A DNA stretch of 64,000 bases, from assembly GCA_017542305.1 (NCBI GenBank), contig JAFXXK010000011.1:1-64000 (forward strand), read 5' to 3'. Source of the DNA: a bacterium. Lineage in GTDB: Bacteria > Cyanobacteriota > Vampirovibrionia > Gastranaerophilales > Gastranaerophilaceae. The position numbers were made by a program, and so were the translations under genes. Of this stretch, positions 53,320 through 61,143 are shown piece after piece. The notes below the pieces were generated by a model. The model was given only the letters and a program-made list of their open reading frames with translations. It was not told where the DNA came from and ran no database searches. The number at the start of each line of letters is the position of its first letter. The first letter of the stretch is position 1.

Positions 53320-53487
53320 ATATCACTCCATTTGATTGTTATTTTTACGGAAATATATATTATTAATTATGCTTAATGCGAAAAAATCTATTCTCTGACT
53401 CGATTATTTATTCAATTAGTACAAATAAAATATAAAAAATGTAACATTTTCCACTTTTTAGGGGAAAAAAAATTTTTGTTTGTATTT

Positions 53488-53493
53488 TAAAAT
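53488..53493 (+). promoter_or_regulatory. Possible leaderless promoter of the gene at 53500
   Basis: TAAAAT at 53488-53493 ends seven bases before the ATG at 53500, and no Shine-Dalgarno is present. It is weaker than the engB, rarA and gatD cases because it lacks the TGn extension. Confidence 0.45.
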
Positions 53494-53499
53494 GAATGT

Positions 53500-54168
53500 A
53501 TGAACGACAGCGGAGAAAAGAAGAATATATTTTCAACAATGAAAGGCTCTGAGAACAATTGGTATCTGACGCCTCAGCAGTCTATTGCCATTTCTAACCT
53601 TGCGACTCCGCCAAGAAGACTCAACGATTTGGATTCCAATATTTTAGAAGAAAAAGCCTATGAAAATATTGAGGATACTTCCCTAAAACTTGAATATCGT
53701 ATTGAAGATAAAGAAAAAGCCATTCAGGATTTGAATACCAAAATACAAGCTGCCGATACCGTCGGAAATCAGCAGGAATTATTCAGCCTCAGAATAAAAA
53801 AACAACGTCTTGAACAGGAGTTGAGAGAATTATATAAAGAATATTCCTCAACAGACCTGCCGTCTAAAATTTCAAGCGGTATTAACGGTGCGGTGACAGG
53901 GGTAAGACAAAGAAAAATGCCCGTAATCAATGCTATAAAAAGATTTATAAAAAGATATATTCTTGCAAAAGTTTCAAGACGTTTCAAATCTCTTGTTGCT
54001 TTGGGTGACTCTTTGGAAACTCTGGAAAATATCAATAAAAATGTTGATGAATTATTAAAGATGAAAACCCCGTACGGTGAAACAGCCCAGAATTATCAGA
54101 AGCTGACAGATTACTTATACAAAGCGCATAAAATCCGTTCTCAGATTAACAAATCGGTTAAAAAATAA
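53500..54168 (+). CDS. Unknown coiled-coil protein
   Basis: A 222-residue protein that I do not recognise. Residues about 55-120 form a charged coiled coil (EYRIEDKEKAIQDLNTKIQA and KKQRLEQELRELYKEY). A Gly/Ser break (KISSGINGAVTGVRQRKMP) is followed by a basic amphipathic stretch (INAIKRFIKRYILAKVSRRF) that could bind membrane or nucleic acid, and then a helical end. There is no signal peptide. It starts without a Shine-Dalgarno but with TAAAAT nearby. It is convergent with the cupin gene. Confidence 0.75.
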   Translation: MNDSGEKKNIFSTMKGSENNWYLTPQQSIAISNLATPPRRLNDLDSNILEEKAYENIEDTSLKLEYRIEDKEKAIQDLNTKIQAADTVGNQQELFSLRIKKQRLEQELRELYKEYSSTDLPSKISSGINGAVTGVRQRKMPVINAIKRFIKRYILAKVSRRFKSLVALGDSLETLENINKNVDELLKMKTPYGETAQNYQKLTDYLYKAHKIRSQINKSVKK

Positions 54169-54210
54169 ATTGGCTTAATTCTATACAAAAAACACCTGAT
54201 ACCACTGATT

Positions 54211-54579
54211 TTATATTTTCGTCACTCTGCCGTAAATATCCTCGTAACGGATAATATCATCTTCGGACAGTAAATCGCCCTGCTGGATTTCTATTATTTC
54301 CAAATCGGTTTGGTAAGGGTTCTGTACGGAATGAACGGCTTTTACGGGAATATCAATGCTTTGTCCTGCATTTAGTATAAAATCTTGTTTTTTCAGAGTA
54401 ACTTTTGCTGTTCCTTTTATGACAAACCAATGCTCGCTTCTGTGATTATGGGACTGAACAGACAATTTTCCGTCAGGATTTACATGGATAATCTTTGACA
54501 AATATCCGTCGCCGTCTGCAATATTTATAAAATATCCCCACGGTCTGACTACCTTTTCACAACTGTCCTGAATACTCAT
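54211..54579 (-). CDS. Cupin protein, mannose-6-phosphate isomerase type II-like
   Basis: A 122-residue single cupin. The order RPWGYFINIADGDGYLSKII, then QSHNHRSEHWFVIKGTAKVT with metal-binding histidines and glutamate, then QSIDIPVKAVHSVQNP, matches the C-terminal isomerase domain of bifunctional ManC proteins. Here it stands alone. It would interconvert fructose 6-phosphate and mannose 6-phosphate, feeding GDP-mannose for polysaccharide. AGGAG lies before the ATG. No guanylyltransferase gene is in the window. Confidence 0.87.
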   Translation of the reverse strand: MSIQDSCEKVVRPWGYFINIADGDGYLSKIIHVNPDGKLSVQSHNHRSEHWFVIKGTAKVTLKKQDFILNAGQSIDIPVKAVHSVQNPYQTDLEIIEIQQGDLLSEDDIIRYEDIYGRVTKI

Positions 54580-54669
54580 TTCATACTCCTCTTTTCCCTT
54601 TAAAAATTATAAAACATATAACGATTTTTGTAAACTTTTCTTGAAATTTTACCGCTGATACTGATTTAA

Positions 54670-54678
54670 TGTTATTAT
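54670..54678 (+). promoter_or_regulatory. Extended -10 promoter of the lytic transglycosylase gene, probably leaderless
   Basis: TGTTATTAT (hexamer 54673-54678) ends seven bases before the ATG at 54685. No Shine-Dalgarno is seen. Confidence 0.55.
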
Positions 54679-54684
54679 TATATT

Positions 54685-56661
54685 ATGAACAGCTGGAAAA
54701 AACGTTTATATATAGCAGGGATAGGTTTTGTTATTCTCGGATTAGGTACCTGGGCAGGACTGAATATGTATCAGCCTCCTCAAAAGTCTGAAGAAATATA
54801 CAGAGAAGCATTAAATGCTTATAAGTCTGAAGATTACTCCAACTCTTATACAACTTTCTCTAAAATCGTTTTTTCATCAAATTTAAAACCACTTGCGATA
54901 TACAGACAGGGAATTGATGCGGACAAACTTGATGATATTCCTGCAGCAATAAAACAGTATAAGCTGTTTCTTTTAATATATCCGAAACATACTCTGACAG
55001 ACAGAGTACGTTATAACCTTGCTGTCGATTTAATGAAAACAAATCCTGAAGAAGCTAAAAAAGTTTTTGAAACAATTATAAGCAAAAATCCTAATTCAGA
55101 TTATGCAATAGCTTCGGAATATTATTCGGGATTAATCGATTTAAAAATGTATGAAAAAGAAAAGATTTTCCCGCTGTCAGCCAAAAACGATATTCAAAAC
55201 CACTTCAGACACTATCTGAAAAAAGCACCGTCAGGCAGACTTGCCCTGAAAGTTGCAAAAGACTGGGAAGGTATGGATGTCGAAATATTAAAAGATGATT
55301 ATCTTTTAATGGCAAAATCATATTACCTTTTTAAAGATTATAAAAAAGCGGCAGAACTCTGCAAAAAATCCGAATTAAAAAACTCATGGGCTTTGGATGT
55401 TAAAAATTCCGCAGCCTTAGGAGATAACGGCAGAGCAAAATATCTGACTGAATGGGGGCTGAACGGAAACGTCGATTACGTTGAACTTGAAGATGTAAAA
55501 GAAGCCATTGATACATATATGTCTATGGTTCCGTCAAAATATCAGGCTGCAAATCATCTGATGGATATTGCAAAAGGCAAAGGCAAAGACTATATAATGA
55601 ACATTAAATGTACTTATAGTCCAAGTAATGTTAAAACCGAATGTTTTAAAAATTTATATCTTTGGTTCCCTAAAAGCGAATATGTTGATAAAGCTCAGGC
55701 ACAGATATTTATATCATTAGTCAACGCAAATGATATTCACAATGCTCAGAAAATCGGCAGCGACTTTCTGAATAAGTACAAAAACACTTCCGACTACGCA
55801 CCTATGGTAATGTATTATATGGGAGTTGTCAACGAAAGTGTTCGTTCTTACAGAGAATATATAAGTTATTACAGAAGCGTTATGGATAAATATCCTGATA
55901 ATTACTATGCATACAGAGCATTTTTAAGACTTAAACACAGCCGCTCCCCGATTATTGCAAGTTATATCAAAGAAAAACCCATAGAGTTTCCTTATGAAAG
56001 AGCTCATAAATTTTTGGATAAACTTATAGAGCTGCAGGATTTTGAAATTCTTGACGAATATACGACTTATGATGAATTTTTAAAAAGCTGGGCTGCATAC
56101 AAAAAAGGTGAAATCAGTCAGGGTATGCTTATCGCCAGAAACGCAATGGATAAACTGAAGGAGAAACCGGACAAAAACGACATGCGCTGGCGCCTTGTAT
56201 ATCCGATATATTATTACGACAAAATTACTGAAGCATCTCGCAAAGCCGGCACTAATGCTCCTTTGATGCTTGCTCTGACAAGAGAAGAAAGCTACTTTAA
56301 TCCGCAGGCAATAAGTATTGCCGGCGCCAGAGGACTTATGCAATTAATGCCTGCAACCGCACAATCAATAGCTTCACAAAAAGGTGTAGGCGGTTATGAT
56401 TTATATAACCCGCAACAAAATATTTTATTAGGCAACTATTATTATGCAAGCGTAAGAGCACAGCTGAACGGACTTGATGTTTCTGCAATCGCCGCATATA
56501 ACGGAGGTACCGGGGCGGTTAAAACCTGGAAATCTACAATTAATTATCACGACACGGATTCCTTTATCGAACAAATTCCATATCCCGAAACAAAAACTTA
56601 TGTAAAAAAAGTTTTGCGCTCTTATTGGAATTATGTAAGAATTTATGACGGCAACGGTTAA
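54685..56661 (+). CDS. Slt-type lytic transglycosylase with TPR-like helical domain
   Basis: A 658-residue exported enzyme. Residues about 8-27 are a signal anchor (YIAGIGFVILGLGTWAGLNM). A long superhelical TPR-like region follows, and the SLT catalytic domain is at the C-terminus. The catalytic glutamate is E535 in ALTREESYFNP, followed by GARGLMQLMPATAQ, YNPQQNILLGNYYY and IAAYNGGTGAV. It cleaves peptidoglycan glycan strands with formation of anhydro-muramic ends, for turnover or insertion of cell-envelope machines. The start has no Shine-Dalgarno but an extended -10 box is close by. Confidence 0.94.
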   Translation: MNSWKKRLYIAGIGFVILGLGTWAGLNMYQPPQKSEEIYREALNAYKSEDYSNSYTTFSKIVFSSNLKPLAIYRQGIDADKLDDIPAAIKQYKLFLLIYPKHTLTDRVRYNLAVDLMKTNPEEAKKVFETIISKNPNSDYAIASEYYSGLIDLKMYEKEKIFPLSAKNDIQNHFRHYLKKAPSGRLALKVAKDWEGMDVEILKDDYLLMAKSYYLFKDYKKAAELCKKSELKNSWALDVKNSAALGDNGRAKYLTEWGLNGNVDYVELEDVKEAIDTYMSMVPSKYQAANHLMDIAKGKGKDYIMNIKCTYSPSNVKTECFKNLYLWFPKSEYVDKAQAQIFISLVNANDIHNAQKIGSDFLNKYKNTSDYAPMVMYYMGVVNESVRSYREYISYYRSVMDKYPDNYYAYRAFLRLKHSRSPIIASYIKEKPIEFPYERAHKFLDKLIELQDFEILDEYTTYDEFLKSWAAYKKGEISQGMLIARNAMDKLKEKPDKNDMRWRLVYPIYYYDKITEASRKAGTNAPLMLALTREESYFNPQAISIAGARGLMQLMPATAQSIASQKGVGGYDLYNPQQNILLGNYYYASVRAQLNGLDVSAIAAYNGGTGAVKTWKSTINYHDTDSFIEQIPYPETKTYVKKVLRSYWNYVRIYDGNG

Positions 56662-56795
56662 TTATTAAATATTTGTTACAATAATTTTCATAAAATCACC
56701 TAAAAAGTCGATTTAAAATTTTAAAAAAAGTATTATCCTAATAATGTAAAAAATAAAAAGGATTTATAAGGTAATATATTTAAAGAGGTTTTCTA

Positions 56796-57026
56796 GTGAA
56801 ACGAAAATTAATTGAACAAATAGCAAAGAAGCAGGTTCAGCTTGATAAACTTGCAGGACACGTTGATAAAAGTTATATTTGCTCCCAACTGTATAATAAA
56901 GTCGTTATTGAAAAGGCTATCCTAAAAAAACAACTTGATGACTTGAGTAAAAATAAATTGGCGGAAAAAGTTGTAAAACTCTTCCCGCACAAAAAAACAC
57001 TTATTTGCGACTATTTTGCCGAATAG
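56796..57026 (+). CDS. Small helical unknown protein
   Basis: A 76-residue, Lys-rich, mostly helical protein (KRKLIEQIAKKQVQLDKLAG after the start) with a GTG start codon and AAAGAGG at good spacing. There is no membrane segment or known domain. Two cysteines (YICSQL and LICDYF) are present. It is convergent with the gene at 57033, with a six-base gap. The function is unknown. Confidence 0.65.
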   Translation: MKRKLIEQIAKKQVQLDKLAGHVDKSYICSQLYNKVVIEKAILKKQLDDLSKNKLAEKVVKLFPHKKTLICDYFAE

Positions 57027-57032
57027 ATCAGC

Positions 57033-57392
57033 TTATTCTTCTTCGGTATTGATTTTATCAACAACCATTTTTGCCATTTCTTTGGCAATAATTCTCTGAG
57101 TAGCTTCAGGACAATTTTGAAGCATGTTCATAGCCGTTCTTACCGTTGAATCGATATCATACCAACGACCTTTTCTGTTATCATCCAAACCTGAACCTAC
57201 TGCATTGATAATATCTTCAACAGCTTCAAACTGTTCGTCTTCAATGTTGTGTTCAATAATGATTTTGATTAAATTTAGAGCAACTTTAATCTGTGTTTCG
57301 TCATCGCTATGTTCCAAAGTTGAAATTGCCTGAGATAATACAGGATCTTTGTCATACCAGCGTCTGTGTTGATTTGTGTACTGTTCTTTCAT
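57033..57392 (-). CDS. Unknown protein built of two RWYD repeats
   Basis: A 119-residue helical protein with a clear internal duplication. The first unit begins HRRWYDKDPVLSQAISTLEH and the second KGRWYDIDSTVRTAMNMLQN; each is followed by an amphipathic helix ending in KIIIEHN or KMVVDKI. The pattern resembles short HEAT-like helical hairpins. No enzymatic motif is seen. TAAGGAGAA lies before the ATG. It lies 22 bases after the end of fixX on the same strand and may share its transcript. Confidence 0.75.
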   Translation of the reverse strand: MKEQYTNQHRRWYDKDPVLSQAISTLEHSDDETQIKVALNLIKIIIEHNIEDEQFEAVEDIINAVGSGLDDNRKGRWYDIDSTVRTAMNMLQNCPEATQRIIAKEMAKMVVDKINTEEE

Positions 57393-57414
57393 AATCTTAT
57401 TCTCCTTATATTTC

Positions 57415-57708
57415 CTAACCTCTTTTAAACATTACTCCTTTTGTACCTTTAGGATATTCCCATTCCAACGACTGTTTTTCACATATAATTCTGCAAGCTC
57501 CGCATTCAAGACAGTTTTCATATTTTACGAGCAGCCTTTGTTCATCCTCTAACCACTCATACACTCCTGCGGGACACGCATTAACACAAGGACGTTTTGT
57601 ACAGGTACGGCAATCCTCCTGACAAGGCTTTAGATGAGATTCCTTATCCGGTGTATATTTCAATGTAGATAAATTTTTGTCTAAATTCATTTTATCAATA
57701 TACTCCAT
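57415..57708 (-). CDS. fixX: Ferredoxin-like protein FixX
   Basis: A 97-residue ferredoxin with a CRTCTKRPCVNACPAGVYEW segment and a second motif CLECGACRIIC. It is the usual small partner of FixC-type electron transfer flavoprotein:quinone oxidoreductases. It overlaps the end of fixC by 22 bases in another frame, so translation is probably coupled. It carries electrons between FixC and an acceptor at the membrane. Confidence 0.9.
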   Translation of the reverse strand: MEYIDKMNLDKNLSTLKYTPDKESHLKPCQEDCRTCTKRPCVNACPAGVYEWLEDEQRLLVKYENCLECGACRIICEKQSLEWEYPKGTKGVMFKRG

Positions 57709-58994
57709 ACTAACTTAAATACTGCCCATGCATCGGATAACAATCCGCAAAACCCTCGTTCTTTTATAAATCCGAAAATAAATTTCCTGTATAATTGGCG
57801 TTTTGGCACTCCGTTTACCGATGTGAACATTTCAAAAAACGCATTGATTTTTTTGAAATATACATCCATAAAAACTTCTTTTTTGTCATGCATAACATCC
57901 ATCAGGTTTCTGTAGGTATGCAAATCTTTTATAACAAAAGTTCCCTCTAATTTTTCCTGATAACGGGACAACGAATTTTCGCTGAAATCTTCTTTATTCA
58001 ACGCAACAACAGCGGTTTCGCCGGCAATCTTTCCGCTCACCATTGCAAGGTTTGTACCCTCCCAATGCATATTATTGACAAGCATAGCAGCATCACCGGT
58101 AACCATAACCCCTGCACCAGATAAAGTCGGCATCTTTTTGTATCCGCCTTCGGGAATTAAGTGCGCGGAATATTCTATGACTTCTCCGTCCTTAATGAGC
58201 GGAGCAATTGTCGGATGTTGTTTAATTTTTTCCAAAAGCTCATACGGTTTAAGCCCCGTCCCGTCAAGCTCATCAAGAGTAATTCCCAAGCCGATGCTTA
58301 CGCTGTCTTTATTTGTATAAATAAATCCTAAACCCAATTTACCGAGCATAGAACCGCCGAAAAGTTCATAAATACACCCTTCATCATCATTAATTAAAAA
58401 TCTGTCATTGATTTTTTGCTTGTCTAATTTTATTACTTCTTTAACAGAAACTGCAACATCCTTCGGCTTAATATCCTCTCTTAAACCTATTTGTTTTGCC
58501 AACAGAGAATTTACACCGTCTGCAAGTATTACGATATTTGCATAATAATCTTCAAGCTCGGTTTTTACCCCTATGACTTTCTCATTTTCAACAATTAATT
58601 CTCTTACAACGGTTTCTTCGACAAGGATAACACCCTCTTTTTTAGCTTCTTCCGCCATCCATCTGTCAAATTTACCGCGCATAACAGTATAACTGACCGG
58701 TGTTTCGTGGGATTTTCTGTATGAAATTACTGTACTGTCATCCTCTCCGAGTATAGTAAATTTATGCTCAATATTTTTTCTCTCTAAAGGGGCTGAAGTT
58801 TCAAAATCCGGAAAAATCTCCTTGACAGATTCCGTATAAACAGCTCCGCCAAAAACATTCTTGCTGCCGGCAAAAGTTCCTCTTTCAATAACTATAGCCT
58901 CAAATCCCGCACGAGCAACCGTAATCGCTGCAGCAATACCCGCAGGTCCTGCCCCGACAATTATGACATCAGTTTTGTTTTCCCTCTTGCTCAT
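57687..58994 (-). CDS. fixC: FixC-type electron transfer flavoprotein:quinone oxidoreductase
   Basis: A 435-residue FAD protein: GXGXXG site VIIVGAGPAGIAAAITVARA, then GGAVYTESVKEIFPDFE, and the FAD phosphate segment MVTGDAAMLVNNMHWEGTN, as in FixC/ETF-QO. The membrane-facing C-terminus is hydrophobic (AVFKLVWSILIK). The frame could start at a TTG four codons earlier, but the ATG at 58994 has AAGGAG upstream. FixA and FixB, which normally donate electrons, are not in the window. Confidence 0.93.
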   Translation of the reverse strand: MSKRENKTDVIIVGAGPAGIAAAITVARAGFEAIVIERGTFAGSKNVFGGAVYTESVKEIFPDFETSAPLERKNIEHKFTILGEDDSTVISYRKSHETPVSYTVMRGKFDRWMAEEAKKEGVILVEETVVRELIVENEKVIGVKTELEDYYANIVILADGVNSLLAKQIGLREDIKPKDVAVSVKEVIKLDKQKINDRFLINDDEGCIYELFGGSMLGKLGLGFIYTNKDSVSIGLGITLDELDGTGLKPYELLEKIKQHPTIAPLIKDGEVIEYSAHLIPEGGYKKMPTLSGAGVMVTGDAAMLVNNMHWEGTNLAMVSGKIAGETAVVALNKEDFSENSLSRYQEKLEGTFVIKDLHTYRNLMDVMHDKKEVFMDVYFKKINAFFEMFTSVNGVPKRQLYRKFIFGFIKERGFCGLLSDAWAVFKLVWSILIK

Positions 58995-59048
58995 AAACTC
59001 CTTCAATATACTGTAGCCCTTATATTATACTATATTTTTTGTTCATTG

Positions 59049-59054
59049 TAAAAT
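59049..59054 (+). promoter_or_regulatory. Possible leaderless promoter of rsmD
   Basis: TAAAAT at 59049-59054 ends eight bases before the ATG at 59062, and no Shine-Dalgarno is present. It is a weaker case than engB, rarA and gatD. Confidence 0.45.
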
Positions 59055-59061
59055 AGTTAAT

Positions 59062-59616
59062 ATGAATATTACGGCAGGCAAATTTAAAGGACAAAAAATC
59101 ACCGCACCCGATGAAAAAATCACCCGCCCGACTTTATCTAAAGTCAGGATGAGCGTATTTAACACTTTGCAGGCAATAACAGATTTTGACGGAAAAAGTT
59201 TTCTTGATATGTACGCAGGCTCGGGAATCATGGCTCTTGAAGCGGTATCACGGGGATTTGCTTCAGCCGTTGCAATAGAAAAACACCCGAAAGTCGCTGC
59301 CGTTATAAAAAATAATTATAAAAAATATTGTGATTGTGATTTGAAATTATTAATGGGGGACAGCCTGAAAATTACCCAAAAATTCAAAGAAAAATTTGAC
59401 GTTATATATATTGATCCGCCTTATTTTTCAGGAATTTACGAACAGTCTCTGGAAGCGGTAAAAAATATCGCAAACGGTATAATTATCCTTGAACATGTTA
59501 CGGATGTGGAGTTTGGCAGTTATGAAATTATTAAACAAAAAAAATACGGAGATAAAATAATTACTTTTTTAAAAATAAAAGATAATACGGAGAATATATG
59601 TTTGACAGAAAATTAA
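59062..59616 (+). CDS. rsmD: 16S rRNA (guanine-N2)-methyltransferase RsmD
   Basis: A 184-residue RsmD, which methylates G966 of 16S rRNA. Motifs are MNITAGKFKGQKITAP, RPTLSKVRMSVFNTL, SAM motif FLDMYAGSGIMALEAVSRG and catalytic VIYIDPPYFSG. It is divergent from fixC with 67 bases between. The next gene, pncC, overlaps its last 19 bases. Confidence 0.95.
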   Translation: MNITAGKFKGQKITAPDEKITRPTLSKVRMSVFNTLQAITDFDGKSFLDMYAGSGIMALEAVSRGFASAVAIEKHPKVAAVIKNNYKKYCDCDLKLLMGDSLKITQKFKEKFDVIYIDPPYFSGIYEQSLEAVKNIANGIIILEHVTDVEFGSYEIIKQKKYGDKIITFLKIKDNTENICLTEN

Positions 59617-60080
59617 AAAAACTTGCGAAATACCTTATTGAAAACAATTTAACTGTATCTACTGCCGAATCCTGCACAGGCGGACTGTTGAGTTCAAGAC
59701 TTACCGACGTATCGGGCAGCTCGGATTTTGTGAAACTGAATTTTGTTACCTATGCAAATTTTGCCAAAGAAAGTATTTTGGATGTAGATAAAAAAATACT
59801 TGAAAAATTCGGTGCGGTAAGTGAAGAATGTGCATATAATATGGCAGCAGGACTTCACAAAAAAACAAACTGTGATATGGCTATATGCACAACCGGAATA
59901 GCCGGTCCGACAGGCGGGACAAAAGAAAAACCTGTAGGACTTGCATATATTTCCGTATACTTTAAAGAAAATATTTTAGTCAGAAAAGTTCAGTTTCCGT
60001 CATTTATTCCGAGGAAACTTATGAAATTTTTATTCACTCAAAAAGCTATTTCATTTGCGTGCAAAATTATTGAATTATAG
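59598..60080 (+). CDS. pncC: CinA-type nicotinamide-nucleotide amidohydrolase
   Basis: A 160-residue stand-alone CinA C-terminal domain: TVSTAESCTGGLLSSRLTDV, SSDFVKLNFVTYANFAKE, GAVSEECAYNMA and CTTGIAGPTGGTKEKPVGL. It deamidates nicotinamide mononucleotide for NAD salvage. The N-terminal molybdopterin-like domain of full CinA is absent. It overlaps rsmD by 19 bases, with GGAG near its ATG, and its 3' end overlaps the convergent gene at 60067 by 14 bases. Confidence 0.92.
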   Translation: MFDRKLKKLAKYLIENNLTVSTAESCTGGLLSSRLTDVSGSSDFVKLNFVTYANFAKESILDVDKKILEKFGAVSEECAYNMAAGLHKKTNCDMAICTTGIAGPTGGTKEKPVGLAYISVYFKENILVRKVQFPSFIPRKLMKFLFTQKAISFACKIIEL

Positions 60081-60978
60081 CTTTAGCAAGAAGTCTTGGC
60101 TGTTTATGTATTAATTGTTCTGCAAAAAGCTGAGCATCGATTTGAGTAATTACGACTGCCAAAAAGTCGTTCGGCAATTGTTTGAGCATTTTAATTTTTT
60201 CATCTTCATCAACTACAGACATAGCCTTAACAACATCGGGCTGGAATTTGTAAGTCTGAATCATATTGGTATAAGCATGAGCATCAAAATTCTGGTATAA
60301 CTCAGGTCTTGAATTTGCAATCCCGAGTGTAACCTGTTGTTTTGCAACAGGCTGTAACGAACGAACAGCATCGGTAAATTGCATATTATTTAATCCGCCG
60401 ATTTTTTCCATAAGTTCTTTTGAACCCATTTCTTCACAATCTTCGCCGCTTACGGCTTCATACATTTGAGCGAGGTATTCTCGAGGTATAAGAGCTAAAT
60501 TATTCATAATCTGATATTTATCTACATCAGGATTTTCCAAAAATTTATCTAACTGTTCTTCCGGAAGATATCTCATAATTTCTTCATCGGAAAACATTTG
60601 AAATACGACTTTTACAAGCTGTTCAGGCGGCAGTTCTTCCATCATGCTCATCAGCTTGTTCATATCAAAAAATCTTAAACCTTCAGTCAGATCTTCATCT
60701 TCTAACAAAGGTAATAAATCTCTCAATTCATCAGGACTCATTTCTCTTAAAAATGAGAGTTTATTTTCAGGGTCTGCAAGCTGGAATATTTTAACCAGCA
60801 TTCTCGGGGTAGTAAACAATTCACGGGCAAACGAAACCGCAGCCTGATTACCTTCTTCAGCCTCTTTTTCAACAATTTCTTCGAGACTTTTGTTGGCATA
60901 ACATTCTTTCATCTTTGCTTCGGTTATATTTAACCGACGCATTATCAGCGTTAGGTCTGTATCGATTACTATGCTCAT
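60067..60978 (-). CDS. Unknown helical-repeat protein, MgtE-N/FliG-like in character
   Basis: A 303-residue acidic protein made of short helical hairpins of the type found in MgtE N-domains and FliG: LREMSPDELRDLLPLLEDED, MMEELPPEQLVKVVFQMFSD and KMLKQLPNDFLAVVITQIDA. There is no membrane segment and no catalytic motif. The frame opens at 60996, but the ATG at 60978 has AAGAGGT in front. The resemblance is by composition and repeat pattern only. It may be a scaffold that binds a partner. Confidence 0.75.
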   Translation of the reverse strand: MSIVIDTDLTLIMRRLNITEAKMKECYANKSLEEIVEKEAEEGNQAAVSFARELFTTPRMLVKIFQLADPENKLSFLREMSPDELRDLLPLLEDEDLTEGLRFFDMNKLMSMMEELPPEQLVKVVFQMFSDEEIMRYLPEEQLDKFLENPDVDKYQIMNNLALIPREYLAQMYEAVSGEDCEEMGSKELMEKIGGLNNMQFTDAVRSLQPVAKQQVTLGIANSRPELYQNFDAHAYTNMIQTYKFQPDVVKAMSVVDEDEKIKMLKQLPNDFLAVVITQIDAQLFAEQLIHKQPRLLAKAIIQ

Positions 60979-61143
60979 GAATATACCTCTTGTCATGTAT
61001 TACGGCTATAGTAATAAAAAAGTTTAGGAATTTGACATATTTTTTTTAATAATTCGTAATAATTAAATAAGTTACATCAATTATATGACAAGCATTTGGC
61101 AGAAATGTGGTAGAATTGGGAAAATAGCAGAAATGAGGGCATT

